DNA from: a bacterium | Lineage (GTDB): Bacteria > Planctomycetota > Planctomycetia > Kolteriales > Kolteriaceae | NCBI GenBank assembly: GCA_019748235.1 | Contig: JAIEPU010000075.1 | Location: 1-64,000, forward strand | DNA length: 64,000 nt | Direction of reading: 5' to 3' | In this document: in pieces, positions 27,761-37,613 of the stretch | How the letters are laid out: each line of letters opens with the position of its first letter | Position numbering within the stretch: position 1 is the stretch's first letter | The notes under the pieces: generated by a model | Databases searched by the model: none | The model's input: the letters and a program-made list of their open reading frames with translations, nothing else | Told to the model about the DNA's origin: nothing | Program-made: the position numbers and the translations under genes

Positions 27761-29491
27761 TCACTCCGCCACCACCGCAATCGAAGGATTGGGCTTAACA
27801 TCCTCGATCACCTCATCCTCCTTGGTGACGCGCGACAGCTCCTCGGCGGTTGTTTTCCCCTCCAACACGCGACGCCATCCATAATTTCGAAGCGTCAACA
27901 TCCCATCGGCGATGGCCTGCGCCTTGATAATGCTGGAAGCAGCCCGATTCAGAATGAGGGGCTGAATCGCCTGCGAGGGCTTGAGCAACTCATAGATACC
28001 AAATCGGCCGGAGTAGCCAGTATTGCGGCAACGCTCGCACCCTTGCCCCTTCCACAGAAAACCGATGTCTGGCTGCGGAAAGTCGGGAGGCAAATCCATG
28101 GGGTGAACCGCCACTTCCGTTTTACAGTTCTCACAGATTCTTCGGACCAGCCGCTGAGCCATGATTCCCATGACCGTGCTCGATACTAAGTAAGGCTCGA
28201 TCCCCATATCGACGAGTCGAGAGAATGTACTCGGGGCGTCGTTGGTGTGAAGTGTGCTGAAGACGAGGTGACCGGTCATCGCCGCTTGGATCGCGATCTG
28301 TCCTGTCTCGAAGTCTCGAATTTCTCCGACAAGCACAACGTCTGGGTCGTGACGAAGAATGGCTCTCAACCCTGCGGAGAAATCGAGCCCCACCTTGTGA
28401 TTTACCTGAATCTGACTGATCCCCGCCATCTGATACTCGACAGGGTCTTCGACGGTGATGATCTTGGTATCTTCCCCCTTGATCTCATTGAGTGCGCTGT
28501 AAAGCGTGGTGCTTTTACCGCTGCCGGTCGGCCCGGTGACGAGCAAAATGCCGTGCGGCAACGCAATCAACTTCGCGAATTCGTCGTAGATCTCTTGGTC
28601 CATGCCGATCTTCCGAAGGTCGTAGACCATCTTCCCTTTGTCGAGCACACGAAGAACGATTCCCTCGCCGTGAAGCATGGGGATGATGGAGACACGGAGA
28701 TCGATGTCTCGACCGTCGACCTTCATCTTGATGCGACCGTCCTGCGGCTTTCGTTTCTCTGCAATGTTCAATTTCGACATGATCTTGATGCGGCTGGCGA
28801 TCGCACTTTGAAAACGGAAGATCTCTGGTGGGAGAGCCTGGATTTGCAAAACGCCGTCGACTCGATTCCGAATCGTCAACCCCTCTTCCCCCGGCTCAAT
28901 ATGGATGTCGCTTGCCCGCTCTCGAACCGCTTCGGCAAGGATCTCATTCACGAGCCGGATGACCGAAGCCGACTCGGCCATGGCCTCTTCGTCATTAGTC
29001 TCTCCCCCCTCTCCTGATTCGTTGGAATCGACACCGACCAAGTCGCCGATGGTCTCTCCGCCGACACCGAAGTAGTTCTTGATCTGTTTGATGATCTCCT
29101 TTTCGGGAGCAAAGATCGGCTCGACGGCATGGCCGGTGAGGGTCTCAAGCTCATCCAATGAGAGAATCTCGAACGGCTCGCTCGTGGCGACGACAAGTGT
29201 CCCATTCTCTTCTAGGGCAAGCGGAAAGACTTTGTTTTTGAACACAAACTTAGATGGCGTCAGGCGAATCGCCTCTTCGTCCGGTTGTCGTTCAGAGAGG
29301 TCGGTGAAGGCAAATCCCATCTCCTCCGCCAGGGCGCGAAGGTAGTTTTCCTCACTTACCAGGCCGGAATCCAAAATAATTCTATCGATACGCTTGTCCA
29401 CTTCTTTGGCTGATTGATCCCGTATGGATTGCAAGTGCTCATCGGTCAAAAAGCCTTTCGCTTTAAGGATTTCGGGAATCTGATCGAGCAT
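27761..29491 (-). CDS. gspE: T2SS assembly ATPase GspE
   Basis: 576 residues from an ATG behind GAGG. An N-terminal MshEN-like domain (about 1-150) precedes the ATPase. Visible are Walker A GPTGSGKSTT, the Asp box DIHIEPGEEG, the Walker B region DPDVVLVGEIRDFETGQIAIQ, the His box TGHLVFSTLHTND, and the zinc tetracysteine CENC plus CERCRNTGY. These place it in the GspE/PilB family. It powers pseudopilus growth from the cytoplasm. It is the first gene of the minus-strand secretion cluster, 60 bp ahead of gspF. Confidence 0.95.
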   Translation of the reverse strand: MLDQIPEILKAKGFLTDEHLQSIRDQSAKEVDKRIDRIILDSGLVSEENYLRALAEEMGFAFTDLSERQPDEEAIRLTPSKFVFKNKVFPLALEENGTLVVATSEPFEILSLDELETLTGHAVEPIFAPEKEIIKQIKNYFGVGGETIGDLVGVDSNESGEGGETNDEEAMAESASVIRLVNEILAEAVRERASDIHIEPGEEGLTIRNRVDGVLQIQALPPEIFRFQSAIASRIKIMSKLNIAEKRKPQDGRIKMKVDGRDIDLRVSIIPMLHGEGIVLRVLDKGKMVYDLRKIGMDQEIYDEFAKLIALPHGILLVTGPTGSGKSTTLYSALNEIKGEDTKIITVEDPVEYQMAGISQIQVNHKVGLDFSAGLRAILRHDPDVVLVGEIRDFETGQIAIQAAMTGHLVFSTLHTNDAPSTFSRLVDMGIEPYLVSSTVMGIMAQRLVRRICENCKTEVAVHPMDLPPDFPQPDIGFLWKGQGCERCRNTGYSGRFGIYELLKPSQAIQPLILNRAASSIIKAQAIADGMLTLRNYGWRRVLEGKTTAEELSRVTKEDEVIEDVKPNPSIAVVAE

Positions 29492-29794
29492 TCTTGCCTC
29501 AAGGTAATGGGTCAGGGCGGGTGCTCAGGCTTGCACGTAGTTGGCGAATCAATTAGCGTGCAGGGGTGCAGGCGGCCCCCCTCTCAGGTAGGATACCGTG
29601 AGGGGACCGCTCAGGAAACCCAGAACTCCCACGCTCCCGACGTCGTCGAAAGTCGGGACGACGCATGGATGTGGGGCGGCCTCTCGGGATGGCCGATGTC
29701 ACCACCCCTTGCGTACGTTTCCTCCGAGCCAACGGCTCAAGTGTTTGCAGGAAACGTTTGTGGAGAGATACCTTCGGCGACGGATTCAAGGCTC
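29492..29794. other. 303-bp divergent intergenic region
   Basis: This region lies between the gspE start (minus) and the EF-hand gene (plus), so it should hold the promoter of the secretion operon. A short TGCACG/CGTGCA inverted pair is seen near 29530-29560. No convincing -35/-10 pair or gene was recognised. An open frame runs through it from 29414 but lacks coding features upstream of 29795. Confidence 0.4.
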
Positions 29795-30805
29795 ATGGCG
29801 GTAAACCAAAAGCAACGAACGATCGGCTTGGCGGCAGTCGCCGTCTGCCTTTTGCTCGCCTTTAGCGTTTACAATTTCGTCCTGAAGCCTGTCAAAAAGC
29901 CGACGTCCATCGCGAAACCGATCAAAGCAGTTGTTCAGAAGGATACTCTTCCAGTTCCAGGGTCGTTCGATCAACAGCCGGCACAGATGACCGAGGACAC
30001 GAAGCCCGAGGAATCGCCTCACGAACTTCCGACCGTCGCGGAATCACCGATGGATTACGAGGAAGATCCGCATCCGCTGCCGCCGACCCACACCTCCGAT
30101 GCAGAATCGGCGAAACCTGAACCAACAGTGGCGAAGTCGGATACAGCGCCATCGAATCATGTTCCCGAGGCTGAAGCCGGATTGCAGGCCCCGGTTCCAG
30201 ACCCAATGCCCAGAGAAGTTCCCGATTTGACGGATCGCTTAACGACGGCCAATAAGATTTCGGAACCGGACCCTCGCCAGACCGGCGGAATTCGCGGAGA
30301 GATTTTCGTTCGTCTGGACGAGAACGGAGATTTGCGTCTCGAACCACAGGAAATGCCTGTCTACTACCGTGAAAAGCTAATCGCATGCGATTTGGACAAC
30401 GATGGAAAGATCAACTTCGCTGAGTTCGAAAAGGCGATCGACAAGCTGCCTGATCCTCCGTTGACTCGGACGCTGACAAAGGCGCTGAGTGGTTTACTGA
30501 ATCCCCCCGCTCCGGGAAAAGAGATTCCGACATACGAGCCTGTTCAACAGCGCCGGCAAGGACAAGACGCGCCGGGTTGGTTCACTTCGTATGACCGTTC
30601 CAAGGATGGACACATTGCCGTCTATGAATGGCCGGCCGGTCGGCTAAATGAATTCCGTGCTCTCGATGCGAACAACGACGGATTCATCACCTTGGAAGAA
30701 GCTCGCAAGGCGGAAGCACTGAAGCACGCGTCAGACACCGAGCGAGTCGGGCCTGACTCATTAACGCCATCACTTCCCCGCGCCCGTGAATCGGCTCAGC
30801 GCTGA
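29795..30805 (+). CDS. Membrane-anchored EF-hand protein
   Basis: 336 residues from the ATG at 29795. An upstream open frame exists, but this Met directly precedes the membrane segment (LAAVAVCLLLAFSVYNFVL). After a Pro/Glu-rich linker of about 130 residues come two pairs of calcium-binding loops: RLDENGDLRLEPQE, DLDNDGKINFAEFE, SYDRSKDGHIAVYE and DANNDGFITLEEA. It is probably anchored in the inner membrane with the EF-hands outside. Its role is unknown. Its position next to the secretion operon and upstream of the TMTC-like genes does not define it. Planctomycetes carry many such proteins. Confidence 0.8.
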   Translation: MAVNQKQRTIGLAAVAVCLLLAFSVYNFVLKPVKKPTSIAKPIKAVVQKDTLPVPGSFDQQPAQMTEDTKPEESPHELPTVAESPMDYEEDPHPLPPTHTSDAESAKPEPTVAKSDTAPSNHVPEAEAGLQAPVPDPMPREVPDLTDRLTTANKISEPDPRQTGGIRGEIFVRLDENGDLRLEPQEMPVYYREKLIACDLDNDGKINFAEFEKAIDKLPDPPLTRTLTKALSGLLNPPAPGKEIPTYEPVQQRRQGQDAPGWFTSYDRSKDGHIAVYEWPAGRLNEFRALDANNDGFITLEEARKAEALKHASDTERVGPDSLTPSLPRARESAQR

Positions 30806-31055
30806 TTGCACTTTGCCCCCCTATGGTTCAGCCTCTCATTCTCATACCGCGACGAAGATACTGTCCACCTGCGCGATAAGAAAGACCTTCGCCATCCCCC
30901 TCTCATTGCAGGTGATCTATCGGCCGGAATTGGCTTAAAAATCTCGCCCGTAAGGTAATGTCGGCGTACAAACAACGTACTCTTCAAGACGACGTTGCCG
31001 CCCAGAGAGGGGTTGACGTCCAAAATGATCATTTCTGGCGACGATCTGTCGATTG

Positions 31056-33170
31056 ATGCGATTCGAGGAATCGACCGTGGACGCTGTTGTCTCCGAAACG
31101 ATGAAGGCTGAGCCGATTCCTCCTGATTCTGTACGCTCCTCAGATCGATCGATCCAATTCGCCCTCATTGCGGTCCTGTTGCTCGGCGTCGTGCTCACCT
31201 ATCTTCCGATCTTTTCCCAGCAATTGACGACTTGGGATGATGCGGTTTATGTTTCGACCAATCCCTATGTCACCAGCGGCGTCACCGGTAAAGGAATCGT
31301 CTGGGCGTTCACGACCTTCGATCAAGCGAACTATCATCCGCTCACTTGGCTCTCGCTGATGATCGATGCGGAAATCTTCGGCAATCGGCCGTGGGGATAT
31401 AAGCTTACCAATCTCCTCCTCCATCTCGCGAACACCGTCCTCGTCATCGCGATCTTCTGGCGTGGAACGGGTCGTTACTGGCCGAGCCTTTTTGTCGGCG
31501 CGCTGTTCGCGATTCACCCGCTTCACGTGGAAAGCGTCGCCTGGGTGAGTGAACGGAAGGATACGCTCAGCACGTTCTTCATCCTAGCGGCGATTCTCGC
31601 GTACATTGATTTCGCACGTCACAGGACCGCCTCGAAATACGGCACGGTCCTGGGACTGTTCGTACTCAGCCTGCTATCGAAGCAGATGTACGTCACCCTT
31701 CCCGTTCTGCTTCTGCTGCTCGACTACTGGCCTCTCCGAAGAATGGGAAAAACACTGTTCCAAGCTGGAACAGATGCCGGTTTTCCGCCGGTAACACCTC
31801 TTCGAGCCGTCGTTGAAAAGGTTCCGATTCTTGCTCTTTCAGCAGTGGCGTCGCTGGTGATCATTCAATTGCAGACCAAAGAATTCTCCGCGCAGCATGC
31901 GTCATTCTCATGGCAGGAACGAGTCGGCAACTCGATCGTCGGATATGTCGCATACATCGAAAAGACGTTTGCGCCGTTGCAGCTCTATTTCTTCTATCCG
32001 TATCCCAATGACGGTTACGATTCCCGCACGATCGCCGTCAGTGCAGCCATTCTCGTCACGGTGACGGTTCTGTCACTTGCTCTCGTTCGACGGGCGCCAT
32101 TCTTTTTCGTGGGATGGTTTTGGTATCTCATTTCCCTGAGTCCGGTCATTGGAATCATTCAAGTCGGTTTCCAGGCATACGCTGACCGATACACCTATTT
32201 CCCCCTCATCGGCATCTTCCTGATGGTGGTTTGGAGCATTGCCCTTTTGCCCTCCCTCTACAAGGGCCAAGGAACGGTGTTTGGTGCTTTCGGAGTCGCC
32301 GTCATTCTCGTGTTGGGCGTATTGAGCCGTCAGCAAGTCAATACCTGGCGTGACAGCGAAACTCTCGCCCGCCATGCGCTACAGTTCGATCCGACGAATC
32401 ATCAGGCCAACGCCGTGCTCGGATATGCTGAATTCTCTAAACACCGGTGGGATGAGGCCGAGCAATGTTTCGCGTTGGCGGTTGCATCCCAATATGCCCC
32501 TGGAACGCATCATCTCAACTACGGAACCGTGCTTCTCTGCCAGAACAAACTCGACGAGGCATCAAGGGAATTTGAAGCAACGCTGAAATCCTTGCCCCAT
32601 GAACCGAGTAGCAAGTACCAGCTCGGCCTCTTCGCGGCGGCGGACGGTAAGTATCCAGAGGCGATCAAACTACTCGCCGAAGCACAGAAGGTGCAGCCCT
32701 CATTGCTGACAGCTCTGGCACTCGCCATCACCCACGCACGCGCGGGGCACTTCGATGAATCTCTCGATATCCTCTCGAAATTGCCACACGACAATCAAGA
32801 GGTGCGGCTCGCCCATGAATTGGTTCAAGGAATGAAACAGGGAAACAAAGCCGATGAGCTGAAATTCAACCGTCTGTTCCAATGGCCTAAGGCGGTTCAG
32901 GCTTCTCGTTTGAGAGGCGCGAATATCGAAGCGGCCGTCCGAACTGGTCAACTGACTTCAGACCAAGGGATCAAAGAGCTGACGACGGCGCTACAACTCT
33001 GGCCGTACAACATCGACGCCATGCTCCAGTTCGCTGTCTTGTTGGGAAGGTCGAAACAAGACATACAGGCCAAAAGCCAGCTCTACCGAATCTTGGAACT
33101 CGACCCGAAGCATGCCGTCGTGCTGAAGCTGCTCGGGCGGAAGGGGCCGACTCAAAACGTGGGACCCTAA
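31056..33170 (+). CDS. TMTC-like multi-spanning membrane protein with TPR tail (copy 1)
   Basis: 704 residues with the start taken at ATG 31056. A TTG lies one codon earlier and neither has a clear ribosome site. About 11 membrane helices fill residues 30-430. Between helices 1 and 2 is the acidic motif TTWDDAVYVSTNPYV, followed by NYHPLTWLSLMIDAEIFG and HPLHVESVAWVSERKDTLST. This is the pattern of TMTC/GT-C-type glycosyltransferase-like proteins, where the Asp pair is a candidate catalytic site. The C-terminal ~250 residues hold TPR repeats (QANAVLGYAEFSKHRWDEAE, HHLNYGTVLLCQNKLDEASREFE). Protein O-glycosylation is a reasonable guess from TMTC proteins but is unproven here. Confidence 0.78.
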   Translation: MRFEESTVDAVVSETMKAEPIPPDSVRSSDRSIQFALIAVLLLGVVLTYLPIFSQQLTTWDDAVYVSTNPYVTSGVTGKGIVWAFTTFDQANYHPLTWLSLMIDAEIFGNRPWGYKLTNLLLHLANTVLVIAIFWRGTGRYWPSLFVGALFAIHPLHVESVAWVSERKDTLSTFFILAAILAYIDFARHRTASKYGTVLGLFVLSLLSKQMYVTLPVLLLLLDYWPLRRMGKTLFQAGTDAGFPPVTPLRAVVEKVPILALSAVASLVIIQLQTKEFSAQHASFSWQERVGNSIVGYVAYIEKTFAPLQLYFFYPYPNDGYDSRTIAVSAAILVTVTVLSLALVRRAPFFFVGWFWYLISLSPVIGIIQVGFQAYADRYTYFPLIGIFLMVVWSIALLPSLYKGQGTVFGAFGVAVILVLGVLSRQQVNTWRDSETLARHALQFDPTNHQANAVLGYAEFSKHRWDEAEQCFALAVASQYAPGTHHLNYGTVLLCQNKLDEASREFEATLKSLPHEPSSKYQLGLFAAADGKYPEAIKLLAEAQKVQPSLLTALALAITHARAGHFDESLDILSKLPHDNQEVRLAHELVQGMKQGNKADELKFNRLFQWPKAVQASRLRGANIEAAVRTGQLTSDQGIKELTTALQLWPYNIDAMLQFAVLLGRSKQDIQAKSQLYRILELDPKHAVVLKLLGRKGPTQNVGP

Positions 33171-33223
33171 TGACAGGGTGGTATGGAAGAACTTAGGAAA
33201 GCGGAGCCTCGGCAGAGAGGAAG

Positions 33224-35356
33224 ATGAACGAGACAACCGTCACCCAAAATGTGGATACTGCCCAAGCTCAGCCCCCCCGTTGGCCCTACTTGGTGATTGC
33301 CTTCGTGGTGACGCTCGTTTTCGGCATTTCCATCACGTACAACTTCACTCACTGGGATGACATCGACCTGGTGGTGAAGAACCCGGCGGTGATTAATCCG
33401 AGCTACCAGGGGTTGGTTCAAGCCTGGACCGAGCCATTTTTTCAGATCTATATGCCAATGACTTACTCCCTCTGGATCATTGAGGGCATTCCGTCCCGAT
33501 CCGTCCCGGCGATCCCCGGGACGGACACCCCCTCGGGCTTCGCTCCTTGGGTCTATCACCTCGGAACGTTTCTTCTTTACTTCGGTTGTTGCTTTCAAGC
33601 CTATCGACTGATTCGAAGGCTCGTCCCGGATACATGGGCCGCGCTCTTAGGGGCCCTATTCTTCGCCGTGCATCCACTGCAAGCGGAGTCCGCGAGCTGG
33701 ATCAGCGAGAACAAAGGGCTCATCGCGACCTTTTTCGGATTATGGGCGATTGGTTATTACATCGATGCCGTTCGGGCGGGCAACACGCGCGATGGATATC
33801 GGCTCTATGCCCTGTCCAGCGTGCTCTACCTCTTAGCCTTGTTCGGTAAGCCCTGGGCGGCGGCGATACCAGTCATGGCTGCCGTTATCGACCTCTGCTT
33901 CTTGCGGCAGCCGATCGTCAGCATTTTGAAACGGGTCACGCCGTGGATTCTGATCGCCATCGGAATGATCCTCATCACGCAACAGGTGCAACCGACAGCT
34001 CACTCCATCACCCTCCCGTTGATCAAACGCCCTTACATCGCGAGCGACGCGATCATTTTTTATCTTCAAAAGATCATCGTTCCTTATCCGCTCATGATCG
34101 ACTACGGCCATCATCCCATTGCCGTCTTGCAGCAGACTTCATCGCCCGAACTTCTTGGAGCGATCGGGTTGGCGTCCGTCGGAATCGTTCTCCTTCTGCT
34201 CGCGGTCAGTCGCCAATGGACCCTACTGGGAATCGTCGCTCTCTTTTTCGCCGCCCTCCTGCCCAATCTTGGCCTCATGCCGTTTGCCTTTCAGCGTTAT
34301 TCCACCGTGGCCGATCGATATGGAGCCCCTTCCCTCATCGCTCCGGCGCTGGCGTGGGCATTCCTGGCCCAATGGCTGTGTCGCCCAGGGCTAAAAGCAT
34401 TGTTGGCCGTCCCAATCGCTGTTTTCGCCGTCATGTCGTTCTTTCAAACGCAAGTATGGCGCGGAAACGAAACGCTATTCGCCCACACGATCAAGCACAA
34501 TCCGACGAGCCCCGCAGGTCTGATCAATCGTTCCAAGACATACATCGAAAAGGGAGACTACGAGGCTGCCCTTCGCGATGCGAAGGAGGCAATGACCCAC
34601 TCGCCCGAACTGCTGCAGGCATACATGAACTATGCTCAGTGCAATGTGGCGCTTGGTAGAAACGATGAGGCGTTGAAAGCCGTCGACCAAGTCTTAGCGA
34701 TGAAGCCGGACGATCTACCAGCCCTCGAATTCAAGGTCCTGATTCTTCAATCGATGCACCGCTACGACGAGGCGATCCAGCCGGTCGCCGAATGGCGGAA
34801 GACTGCCGGGGAAAATCGCTCACTTAAACTTCGCCATGCAAGATTGCTGATTCTCGCCGGAAGGACGGATGAAGGACTAAAGCTATTCGAAGAGGCCAAT
34901 GGAAAAAAACTATCAAGGGCGGAGCGCGAATTCGTCGAGGCACAAGTCTTCGAGCAAGCCAACGAATTCGCCGATGCGATCAAACGATACCGCTTTATCG
35001 TTAGCCATTTCCCTGGGAATACCGAACCTGCGGAAATGCGATTGGCTTGGGTGCTCGCGACGGCGACGAAGAGCGAAGATCGCAGGCCTGAAGAATCCGT
35101 CCGGATCATGAAACGGATCGTCTCGCGTGCGACGTCCCAAAATGCGCTTCAGCTCGACATTCTAGCGGCGGCGCAGGCATCCGCCGGGAACTTTGCGGAG
35201 GCAATCGTGGCGGCCACCGATGCCAAACTCGCGGCCCAACAGGCGAAGAACATGGAACTGGCGGCCGCCATTCAGTCACGGCTCGAACTGTACGAAAAAC
35301 AGAAGCCGTATATCGTTCCGCCTCCAAAATTGATGATGCCTAACGCCAGCAGATGA
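33224..35356 (+). CDS. TMTC-like membrane protein with TPR tail (copy 2)
   Basis: 710 residues with start ATG behind GAGAGG. Same plan as copy 1: membrane domain with FTHWDDIDLVVKNPAVINPS, QIYMPMTYSLWIIEG, HPLQAESASWISENKGLIATFFG, and LPNLGLMPFAFQRYSTVADRY (an exoplasmic loop). TPR repeats follow from about 430 (NRSKTYIEKGDYEAALRDAKEA, MNYAQCNVALGRNDEALKAVDQVL, VEAQVFEQANEFADAIKRYRFIVSHFPGN). It is 53 bp downstream of copy 1 and clearly closer to copy 3 than to copy 1. The segment ENKG replaces ERKD of copy 1. Confidence 0.78.
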   Translation: MNETTVTQNVDTAQAQPPRWPYLVIAFVVTLVFGISITYNFTHWDDIDLVVKNPAVINPSYQGLVQAWTEPFFQIYMPMTYSLWIIEGIPSRSVPAIPGTDTPSGFAPWVYHLGTFLLYFGCCFQAYRLIRRLVPDTWAALLGALFFAVHPLQAESASWISENKGLIATFFGLWAIGYYIDAVRAGNTRDGYRLYALSSVLYLLALFGKPWAAAIPVMAAVIDLCFLRQPIVSILKRVTPWILIAIGMILITQQVQPTAHSITLPLIKRPYIASDAIIFYLQKIIVPYPLMIDYGHHPIAVLQQTSSPELLGAIGLASVGIVLLLLAVSRQWTLLGIVALFFAALLPNLGLMPFAFQRYSTVADRYGAPSLIAPALAWAFLAQWLCRPGLKALLAVPIAVFAVMSFFQTQVWRGNETLFAHTIKHNPTSPAGLINRSKTYIEKGDYEAALRDAKEAMTHSPELLQAYMNYAQCNVALGRNDEALKAVDQVLAMKPDDLPALEFKVLILQSMHRYDEAIQPVAEWRKTAGENRSLKLRHARLLILAGRTDEGLKLFEEANGKKLSRAEREFVEAQVFEQANEFADAIKRYRFIVSHFPGNTEPAEMRLAWVLATATKSEDRRPEESVRIMKRIVSRATSQNALQLDILAAAQASAGNFAEAIVAATDAKLAAQQAKNMELAAAIQSRLELYEKQKPYIVPPPKLMMPNASR

Positions 35357-35486
35357 GATCAACGGCGAGAATCAGTGACTGATCGTGCCGATTCGAGCCG
35401 CGCCTAAGGGCGGGTGGCATGGCATCGCTCCCCAAGGTGATGAATTCGAAATTCCTCCGAAGATGATGGGACGACGGGGCGACACG

Positions 35487-37613
35487 ATGAGCAATTCCAC
35501 GCAGACCGATCAACGTAGCTCCGGCGGCTCAAAGGCGGACCTTTGGGCCTTCCTCATCCTAGCCCTTACCGTTTTTTTGATCTACGGTTCGTCGCTCCAA
35601 TTCGAGTTCACGATCTGGGACGACCACGAACATGTCACGAAGAATCCACTCGTGACGCATCCAGGTTCTGACAGCCTCATCAAGATCTGGACCGCTCCTT
35701 ATCTCGAACTCTTCATGCCGATGACTTACACGTTTTGGATGCTCGAAAGCGTACCGGCCCGAGCGATCGCTGCTAACGAGGGTGGGAGTCAAGCTCTTTC
35801 ACCAAGTGTTTACCACCTCGGCACCGTTCTTGTTTTCCTCGCATGTTGCTACCAGGTTTATCGGCTTATCTCTCGATTAGTAACGGACCGAACCGCGGCA
35901 TTGATCGGCGCGCTTGTCTTTGCCGTGCATCCTCTTCAAGTGGAATCGGCAACTTGGATCAGCGAGAACAAAGGATTGATCGCTACGTTCTTTGGAATGT
36001 GGGCGATGGGTGTTTATGTGGACTCCGTTCGCGAAGAGCGGTCCTCCAGACGTCTCTATCTCTATGGATGCTCAACCCTCTTGTTCATCGCCGCCCTTCT
36101 CGGCAAACCCTGGGCCGTTGCGATTCCCTGTCTTGCGGCGACGATCGACCTTTTCCTTCTCCGGCAACCGATTCTCCAGGTGGCGAAGCGAATCGCTCCC
36201 TGGATCATCATCGCAATTGCCATGATCCTCGTCATGAAGCGCGTGCAAAGCACGGCGGAACTCATTCAAGTCGACGTACTCAAACGACCCTACTTAGCGG
36301 TCGATGCGCTTGTTTTCTATGGGCAGAAACTCATCATCCCCTATCCACTCCTTATCGACTATGGCAGAACGCCCGTTGCCGTCCTGAAGAACACCTCTCA
36401 GCCGGAATTGGTGGGAGCGATTGGCTTTGGCGTGATCGGCGCGATACTCATCGCCCTCGCTTACTTTCGCCAATGGCGCACGCTTGGAATTCTGTGCCTC
36501 TTTCTCGCCGCACTTCTTCCAAATCTGGGCCTCATACCATTCGCGTTTCAGGGATATTCCACGGTCGCTGATCGTTATGTCGCCCCGGCGCTGATCGCTC
36601 CCGCGCTCGCGGCGGCATTTATCATTCAGTGGCTCCATCGACCGGTTTTCAAGGCGATTGTCATCATTCCACTTATCGTGCTGGCGGGACTTTCCTGGAA
36701 ACAGTCACAAGTCTGGCGAAATGACGAAGCCCTGTTCACCAATACGATCGTCCATAATCGTCGGAGCCCAGCAGCGCTCATGAATCGCTCGAAAGCGAGA
36801 AGCGACCGTGGCGATTTCGAGGGGGCGATGCGCGATGCCAAGGATCTCTTCACACAAGCCTGGGATTACTTGCCCGCCTACCTCAATTACGCCGGCTGCA
36901 ACGCCTCGCTGGGCCGTTACGACGAAGCGCTCAAAACCCTTGACCAAGTTCTCGCTATCAAACCCGATTACAGCAACGCCCTGGAATTCAAAGTTCTCAT
37001 CCTTCAGCATCTGCGGCGATACAAAGACGCGATCGCTCCGATCAAAGAGCTGAGAACGATCAAACCAGATGATCGATCACTGAAGCTTCGACAGGCGCGG
37101 CTCCTCATCCTGACCGGCAACGGCGCGGAGGGACTGAAACTCTTCGAAGAAGTGAATGGAAAAAAGCCCTCGCGTGCGGAAGGTGAATTCATTGAGGCGC
37201 AGGTATTTGAACAAGCGGGTGAATTCAAGGATGCAATCAAGCGATATCGATTCATCGTCGGCCACTTCCCAGGCAATACCGACCTTGCCGATGCACGGTT
37301 AGCCTGGGTTTTGGCTACCGCAACGAATAGTGAGGATCGAAAGCCGGACGAGGCGTTACGAATCATTCAGCGTATCGTCAGTCGAACAAAGGCACCTACC
37401 GCTTCGCAACTCGACATTTTAGCGGCCGCTCAGGCAGCGACGGGCGATTTCGCGAGTGCCATCACGACAGCCAACGAGGCAAAGCTGAACGCACAACGCG
37501 AGAGAAACAGTCGGCTCGAAGAGGAAATTAGCCGCCGATTGGGACTTTACGCCGATCGCAAGCCATTCATCGTCGGAGAGTCAACGATCGCCATGCCACA
37601 AACACCTCGTTGA
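35487..37613 (+). CDS. TMTC-like membrane protein with TPR tail (copy 3)
   Basis: 708 residues from ATG 35487. This start makes the N-terminus (MSNSTQTDQRSSGG) align in length with copy 2. An open frame with a GTG start at 35385 and ATGs at 35463/35466 adds up to 34 residues without such support. It carries FTIWDDHEHVTKNP, ELFMPMTYTFWMLES, HPLQVESATWISENKGLIATFFG, LPNLGLIPFAFQGYSTVADRY and the same TPR tail (NRSKARSDRGDFEGAMRDAKD, FIEAQVFEQAGEFKDAIKRYRFIVGHFPGN). It is a tandem duplicate of copy 2 with matching length and order throughout. Probably one transcription unit with copies 1 and 2. Confidence 0.78.
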   Translation: MSNSTQTDQRSSGGSKADLWAFLILALTVFLIYGSSLQFEFTIWDDHEHVTKNPLVTHPGSDSLIKIWTAPYLELFMPMTYTFWMLESVPARAIAANEGGSQALSPSVYHLGTVLVFLACCYQVYRLISRLVTDRTAALIGALVFAVHPLQVESATWISENKGLIATFFGMWAMGVYVDSVREERSSRRLYLYGCSTLLFIAALLGKPWAVAIPCLAATIDLFLLRQPILQVAKRIAPWIIIAIAMILVMKRVQSTAELIQVDVLKRPYLAVDALVFYGQKLIIPYPLLIDYGRTPVAVLKNTSQPELVGAIGFGVIGAILIALAYFRQWRTLGILCLFLAALLPNLGLIPFAFQGYSTVADRYVAPALIAPALAAAFIIQWLHRPVFKAIVIIPLIVLAGLSWKQSQVWRNDEALFTNTIVHNRRSPAALMNRSKARSDRGDFEGAMRDAKDLFTQAWDYLPAYLNYAGCNASLGRYDEALKTLDQVLAIKPDYSNALEFKVLILQHLRRYKDAIAPIKELRTIKPDDRSLKLRQARLLILTGNGAEGLKLFEEVNGKKPSRAEGEFIEAQVFEQAGEFKDAIKRYRFIVGHFPGNTDLADARLAWVLATATNSEDRKPDEALRIIQRIVSRTKAPTASQLDILAAAQAATGDFASAITTANEAKLNAQRERNSRLEEEISRRLGLYADRKPFIVGESTIAMPQTPR

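Noticed and set aside
33943-34659. Plus-strand alternative frame inside TMTC-like copy 2
   Set aside because: Overlaps a clear membrane/TPR coding frame; His/Arg-rich composition typical of a shadow.
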